DNA from: Smittium mucronatum
Lineage: Eukaryota; Kickxellomycota; Harpellomycetes; Harpellales; Legeriomycetaceae
Length of the DNA stretch: 15,245 bases
Assembly: GCA_001953115.1 (NCBI GenBank)
Contig: LSSL01004602.1
Coordinates: 1-15,245, forward strand
Reading direction: 5' to 3'
In this document: positions 9,880 through 15,245 of the stretch, in pieces
Layout of the letters: every line of letters begins with the position of its first letter
How positions within the stretch are numbered: position 1 is the stretch's first letter
Notes under the pieces: generated by a model
Seen by the model: only the letters and a program-made list of their open reading frames with translations
Told to the model about the DNA's origin: nothing
Databases searched by the model: none
Position numbers and translations under genes: made by a program

Positions 9880-10172
9880 TCTGAAATTTTTACCAGAGTC
9901 GATCCAAAGAGGTATTTATTTGAATTAGAGTTAAATAATTCTTACTATCTATGTAAGGAGCCTATTTTTGCTGATTTAAGACTAAGCTAAAGATTTATTA
10001 GAACATGAATTAATTGAACCAAGGAACAAAAATAATTGAAAAGTTTGAATTACAAAATTTGGGAATGAGAGCTGCTTATATAGCTTTTGACAAGTAGGAA
10101 TTAAATATAATTAAATATAATAATGTGGCTATTTATGTGGCCAATAATGATCGGGTCATTAAAATCTCTTAA
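9880..10172 (+). pseudogene. Possible decayed coding remnant, function unknown
   Basis: This stretch is visibly richer in G and C than the desert before it. Stop-poor plus-strand runs follow one another in shifting frames. 9880-9987 is 36 codons, with DPKRYLFELEL then CKEPIFADLR. 9986-10036 is 17 codons, with HELIEPRNKNN. 10014-10169 is 52 codons with one TAG at 10095, reading FELQNLGMRAAYIAFDK before the stop and NNVAIYVANNDRVIKIS after it. I recognise no family. Frameshifts plus few stops fit a dead gene, but runs of this size also arise by chance in the window. A 10-bp exact tandem TTAAATATAA (10101-10120) and the near repeat ATGTGGC (10123 and 10135) fall inside it. Confidence 0.22.
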
Positions 10173-11946
10173 AAACAATCGTATGTATGTTTTAAGTCTC
10201 GATTTATTATTTTTAATAAAAATTTATCATAATTGTAGCCCTTCTCTCATGATTTTTCTAAGAATATAGTTTTAAACTCCAAATTAGATACATCATTTTT
10301 TTAAACCGATTTTTTTGGTCTCTATAGGAACTCTGAATATACTGAATTTTCCCTTGAAGTATGTTAAAATAATGCATTTTTTTTATAAGACATTAAAATC
10401 ATTATTGTTTTATTCTTTCGTAATTTTTTTTTATTTTTATTCTGTCTAAATATTAGAAATTTATGATCGAAACCCTTTTAATTTTTCGAGTTTTATTTTA
10501 TAGATATTTTAAAGATATTTTTAATTTTTATAAGATAATTATGAGAAATAGCGAACACATCAGCTGGGTTCATGTATTTTTCAAATTTTCCGGGTTATAT
10601 ATCATTAAAATGGCTTATTCTTATATTTAAATCAGGATTTTAGTTAGCCAATTTTTTTTAAAATTTCTATATTAGGAATATCTTGGTAGTATAAAGGAAT
10701 CCAAATGACATTTTTTCTTGGAAAAAAAATTTTTTTGAACAGAAATTTGAATAATTCTGCATAATCTAGACAATCCAAACAAGCTTGTGGATAAATAGAC
10801 ATATTAATTTATCATATGCCATTTTCACAAGAAAACATAATAAATATTCAGCAAAATAATTTTACAATTTTTTTTTTGTTTTTTCATATTTATTTATAGA
10901 TTTATTACCCATTCAAATTTTGGACTATTTATATCACGAAAAATTTCATCTCATCATTTTAAGATGTTTTTTTATATTTTTTTATGTGCACTAAATATAA
11001 TTAGTGCTTGTTATCACCTAAGCGAATCCATAATATTTCTTTATAATTCTTATATGTATTTCGTCTTGACGAATAAATACCTGAAACATTAATATTCAAA
11101 AATATAAAACTTTTAATAATGCTTAATTAATTATATTGTGGTTTTAATATAAGTTAAATTTTGAAATTTTTCATTAAAATAAAATTTTAACATTAAAAAA
11201 AGAAAAAATTTGAAAAAATACACAGCTATTTATATTTATTGAAAAAAAAAATATATTTTAATTATGAAATCATAACCAAAACAGAAAATCACATTTTTAT
11301 TTATTTATTCAAGAGATATATTTTCCATTAACGAATAGTAGATGTTTAAAACGAAAGTTATAGTTAAAATCACACAAAAAATCTTGAAATATCTCTGTTG
11401 ACCACAAATACTATAGGTAGTTAGAGAAATCCTTTCTGATCGGGGGATCAAAACTGAATAAAAAACTTATATTATTCCATATCATACTTGAATAAAAAGA
11501 GAAAAAAATATGGATCTTTAACTTTCCCTGAAGTATAGAAATTGTGCGAGATTAATAAATTAAATTCAAAATTAGAAATTTATTAGATTTTTGATTAGAT
11601 AAAAACAATTATAAAAAAAAAATTGGTATATTTTTCGGCTAAATGTATATAAATTTGGATGCTACCTAAAGATTAAACGAAATTATACTACCTATTTTTG
11701 TCGTTATTATTCAATATAATGATAATAGATTTCATTAAATCGCCATAGATAAGTTACATAAGGAGAAAAATTCGGAGATTCCATTGGGTTTTCAAAATTA
11801 TGTCCATAATTTTTGAAGACACCGGGAAATTTTTTGGATAAAAATTTGATTGCAGACTCTGTTACAAATATCATTTGAATTATTAAAAAAATGATGAATT
11901 AACACTATAATAACAAATAAATGAGCACATAAAATATTAAATATGA
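10173..11946. other. AT-rich stretch without a supported gene
   Basis: No ATG-started frame above about 60 codons and no repeat or RNA gene is seen. GC rises somewhat from about 11.7 kb. There two different plus-strand frames (around 11680-11830) both read like protein, which shows how weak that impression is here. Confidence 0.55.
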
Positions 11947-12700
11947 ATCAAAATATTTCCAAGTACAAATTGTAAATTTTTGAAAGAATTAAAAAACATC
12001 TATTCAAAATTTTATGTGAAAAATGAGGATTATTTTGAACCTTACTGGAAATTCTTAAAAAATATTATGGATTTAATGAGAGAAAAACGTATTGATTTTT
12101 TAGCATTAATATTTTTATACCAGAAATTTTGTTTGATATAAAGAGGTTATCCTCTACTTTATTAGGGTCAAAAAAAATCATATTGGCTCAATCTCGTTCT
12201 AAAAACCAATTTTTGAACTCTAAAACACCGAGAATAGATGAAATAGTATATAATTTAGTATAATTTGTTTGAGACTTAAAAAATTTAAGGTCCTACAAAC
12301 AGAAAAATTAAGTTGTTCTAGGATGATGTATATTTATTTTGAAATATATTTATATGACCTAGATTTTAATAACGAGTTCAAAAAAAAATAGCCGCCAATG
12401 AGCACGATTTTAATTTGGAAAATATTTCAATAACTAGTTAGAGATACTAATACATATTCAAAAAGTTGGCTCGAAGCCTTGGCATTGTATCTATATTAAA
12501 TTCTAATAACCAATTCAAATTTTTCACAGGGGGAAAAAATTTTGTTTCTAGTTTTTTGAAAAATTCATAAGTTTAATTACATATAATTTTATCTAAAAGC
12601 AACTGATCTGGAACACTTTATAGATGCAATATTAATAAGTTTTAAAACAAGAAAGAGGAGAAAAAATAATCCAAAAAGAACTTATGGACTTTATAGATAC
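11947..12700 (+). pseudogene. Possible decayed coding remnant, function unknown
   Basis: Consecutive open runs on the plus strand switch frame. 11947-12138 is 64 codons, the longest stop-free run I found outside the ATG-started frames, with VKNEDYFEPYWKFLKNIMDL. 12096-12260 is 55 codons, with LLGSKKIILAQSRSKNQF. 12254-12388 is 45 codons, with CSRMMYIYFEIYLYDLDFN. 12373-12567 is 65 codons with two stops, at 12439 and 12448. 12587-12700 is 38 codons, with ATDLEHFIDAILISFKTRKR. I recognise no domain. The pattern fits an old gene broken by indels. Against that, the minus strand of part of this region also gives protein-like text, and a few runs this long are expected by chance. Confidence 0.25.
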
Positions 12701-13652
12701 TAAAAAATGAATTTTTTGGCACCTATTTATATTTATATATTATTAAATTTATTTTATTTCTTTAAATAAAAATCCGTAATAGCTATTAGAAGCATAAAAT
12801 ATTTCCAATTTGATGTTTTAAAACGTGTGATATTTCAAAAAATTAAGTGAGTTTAGATATGTATTTTAAATAGATCACAAAACGAAATATAACTTATCTA
12901 ACCACCAATTTAACTCGAGGACATTTTGATAAATATAATAAATAAAATAAAGTCAAAATTAAAACTTTTTCAACATCTAATAGTGAAATATCCGAATGTT
13001 AATCAGAATTTTTTTTGTTTTGAATCATCACAATGATCATCAATTATAATCTTAGATTAATATTTTAAAAGAATATTTTTTTATAGATTACTGTATTGAA
13101 AGAATAGAAATAAATAAAATCTCAATAAAAATAATAAATCTTCTCTAATTTTTAATCGCTCTTATACTCAATTTCTTTAATAATTTCTTTAAAAAAAACC
13201 AGTTAATCTGATATTTTTTTGTAAGATGGAATCTATTGAGAATACTTTTTTATATATTGGTAAGTTTCTTTGGAACCATTTACTAAAAAAGTCAAGTAAG
13301 GGATATTTGAAATATACGACTAACATCTCTCGTTTATATTTGTGATAGGTTTCATAATTATTTGATTGAGTTGTAACAAGAGGCTAATAAACACTTTTTT
13401 TAAATATTAAATGCTTTAAAAGTTATTTTTGCCTATTACGCGTAACAACTGGGCACAAAAATAAATTTAGAGACAATAGAGGTATCATATATTTATATAA
13501 CTATATTCATATAAGTTTTCGGATAAATATATACCCTTGTTATTAAACTCTAATACGAAATTTTCTTTTTTTTATTGGTTAATTTTGTAAATTTTCACAC
13601 ATTAATTAAATATATTATTTATAATAAACTAACAATTAAAAAAGAATTTTAG
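12701..13652. other. AT-rich stretch with scattered open runs, no gene called
   Basis: Two 50-codon plus-strand runs share a frame, 13193-13342 (ATG at 13226) and 13391-13543, separated by six stops. They could belong to the possible dead gene that follows, but the stops between them make this speculative. Confidence 0.4.
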
Positions 13653-14270
13653 TATTCGAATAAAATTATAAAGCCATTAAATAGGAATATTAACCCGGAA
13701 TTATTAATTATCAGGGATTATACTCCATCCAATCAATTAATTCTTAATAGATCGAGTTATTTCAAAATAGCTAAGTCATAAATTTACCCGTGTTTAATTA
13801 ATTAAAGTAAGACTTGTTTCGAGTTTATAAAAATTGTTTTATTGGTTTATGTGGTGTCAGGACTGAAGAAAATCAGGAAATTTTACCTAATTTTTAATCC
13901 TATTAAACCTATGAATTGAAAAAATACCATCCTGTAAAAAAAAATTATTCATGCGAAAAATGCATATTTTTGTTGATTTTTCAGTATTGGATTTTGATTG
14001 GACAGAAATTAGGGGAAATTTCTTGTAGGCGAAATTTCCTGTAGGTCTTCATTCATGTCACAATCCATGTTTAATAAAAGCAAACTGATGTATTGTAATA
14101 ACACTAGATTTTAAGAAGCTATACTATTTTTTGCTAAGCATAGATTAATTTTACTCGAAAATTCAATAATATCCATTAGGATGATTTTTAAGCGTTTTAG
14201 GATCTTTTTTGTTAATTTTATTGCTTTTATCGTTATATATACAATTTTGATTAACAATGAAATCTTTTAA
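13653..14270 (+). pseudogene. Possible decayed coding remnant carrying a 16-bp duplication
   Basis: One frame spans 13653-13916, 88 codons with two TAA stops at 13779 and 13803. It reads NPELLIIRDYTPSNQLILN and then FIKIVLLVYVV. The next frame is open at 13907-14041, 45 codons, including a CxxC pair in SCEKC. At 14015-14046 a 16-bp unit is tandemly duplicated, which shifts the frame by one. Downstream of it the matching frame continues 14031-14267, 79 codons with a single stop at 14112. Reading either copy of the duplicated unit in its own open frame gives the same peptide EISCR. So an indel event that breaks a once-continuous frame is visible. No family is recognised. Stop counts are low but not beyond chance over the whole window. 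Confidence 0.3.
14015..14046. repeat. 16-bp tandem duplication
   Basis: GAAATTTCTTGTAGGC (14015-14030) is followed directly by GAAATTTCCTGTAGGT (14031-14046), with two transitions between them. Because 16 is not a multiple of three, it would shift any frame crossing it. The two differences suggest it is not very recent. Confidence 0.9.
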
Positions 14271-15245
14271 AGATTTTTTTAAATTTTTAAACAGCTTTAA
14301 AAAGATTAATAATAATACGAAAAAATGTGAAATATTATGGAATTTATAATGGCTTAATGAAAATTGAATGTAATTTTTACACTTTTATTATTTGATATCT
14401 ATTATTAAAAAATTTAGAGCGCAGAAGTTAATAATATTTTCAACTAAGATGTTTAAATATTTTTCAAAAAAATAAAAGAATATAGGTATACAGTTGAGCG
14501 CATTAACATTTGAAAACACAAGAAATGTACAAAAAACAAAGCATAATCTGCTTATTTAAAAATAATAATAATAAAGTGTATTATAAAAATTAAATAAATT
14601 TATTAAAACAATAAATATACATATCCTGTATAAAAGAAACACAAGTATAAAAAGTTATATCATTTTTTTCTTAAAAATAAATATTGATGGAGAAGGGGGT
14701 GGGCAGGCTACACACCCAAAATTATTCCATATGCTCTACCACATTTCGTAAATCGGCAATTTTATTTTTTTAAAAAATATATAGAATAAGATTCATATAT
14801 TCAAATATATGGGGTTTTTTTTAATTCATAATAATCAATGAAATATCAGTTTATAAATTTTATTAGTTTTTTAATTCTTTCCAGAAGTGGTTTACGAGTT
14901 ATAAAACATGATACCATCCAATAAAAAAAATTTCAACTCAAATGCTAAAAAAATAAAATTCACCCCCTAATGTTGGTATTTAATGAAAAAAATTGAGTTT
15001 TTGCCTTAAGCCAATAGAATTTTAAAAAAAATATTAAATTAATAAAAAGATAACTGCTTAGTTGAACTTTTTAATTCTTAATAATTTGTATATTAATTAA
15101 TAGGGTTATTTGTTACAATAAAACCACAAAAATTTCTAAAGAATTTTTTTTTCTATTAACAGGCCACTACTTTCAAAATTTGGTAAGAATTATGCAAAAA
15201 TTATCAATATTATTTAATAAAATCGCCTAATAAATAAACTTAGTT
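14271..15245. other. AT-rich stretch without a gene
   Basis: No coding frame, RNA gene or dispersed repeat is visible. The only local oddity is the G-rich spot and small hairpin at 14697-14717. Confidence 0.6.
14697..14717. other. Small GC-rich hairpin
   Basis: GGGTG (14697-14701) pairs with CACCC (14713-14717) around an 11-nt loop, next to a run of five G. It is conspicuous against the background composition but short, with no T-run or conserved element to suggest a role. Confidence 0.5.

Noticed and set aside
8947..10235. Shared string ATAAAAATTTATCATAATT near 8950 and 10217
   Set aside because: It centres on an AT palindrome of a kind frequent throughout the window. The likeness ends at the palindrome edges, so it is not evidence of a dispersed repeat.
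14015..14046. GAAATTTC palindromes as a paired regulatory binding site
   Set aside because: The palindrome is a by-product of one tandem duplication and no promoter or gene start lies nearby.

Overview
The window looks like gene-poor nuclear DNA from a eukaryote with a very AT-rich genome, roughly four-fifths A+T by eye and lower still in GC between about 5 and 9.6 kb. No reading frame in 15.2 kb looks like an intact gene. The longest ATG-started frames are 63-71 codons, which is what chance gives at this composition, and I found no tRNA, rRNA or CRISPR array. A bacterial or organellar origin is unlikely, because 15 kb without a gene and a solo LTR flanked by a target-site duplication are eukaryotic traits. 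I cannot name the lineage: AT-rich fungi, expanded microsporidia, small invertebrates and protists all remain possible.

The best-supported content is mobile-element debris. (1) At 1344-2743 lies an inverted-repeat element, probably an old DNA transposon. Its arms are about 340 and 324 bp, and the inner 152 bp of each (1536-1687 and 2420-2571) are perfect reverse complements. The 0.73-kb interior carries a stop-poor but broken frame that begins at one arm edge and ends at the other. (2) At 3433-3665 lies a 233-bp solo LTR. It has 8-bp terminal inverted repeats TGTAATGA/TCATTACA, an exact 5-bp target duplication TATTG, a TATAAATA box and a strong hairpin. (3) Two GC-richer islets at about 3119-3230 and 4481-4650 share an imperfect unit of about 31 bp rich in CTCC and GCTCCGG.

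Region by region: 1-1343 has no gene; 1344-2743 is the inverted-repeat element; 2744-3118 is AT-rich with a small AAAATTTC repeat; 3119-4650 holds the two islets and the solo LTR; 4651-9700 is an AT desert with homopolymer runs, one perfect AT hairpin and a short 7-bp tandem repeat; 9880-10172, 11947-12700 and 13653-14267 are slightly GC-richer stretches with stop-poor, frame-switching plus-strand frames that may be dead genes; 14268-15245 has no gene.

The dead-gene calls are tentative. Where I read the other strand or an alternative frame of the same stretches, it also looked protein-like, so only stop counts and position carry weight. I found no intact, obviously novel system. The most useful leads are the inverted-repeat element with perfectly matched inner arms, the cleanly delimited LTR, and a 16-bp tandem duplication at 14015-14046 that separates two open frames.
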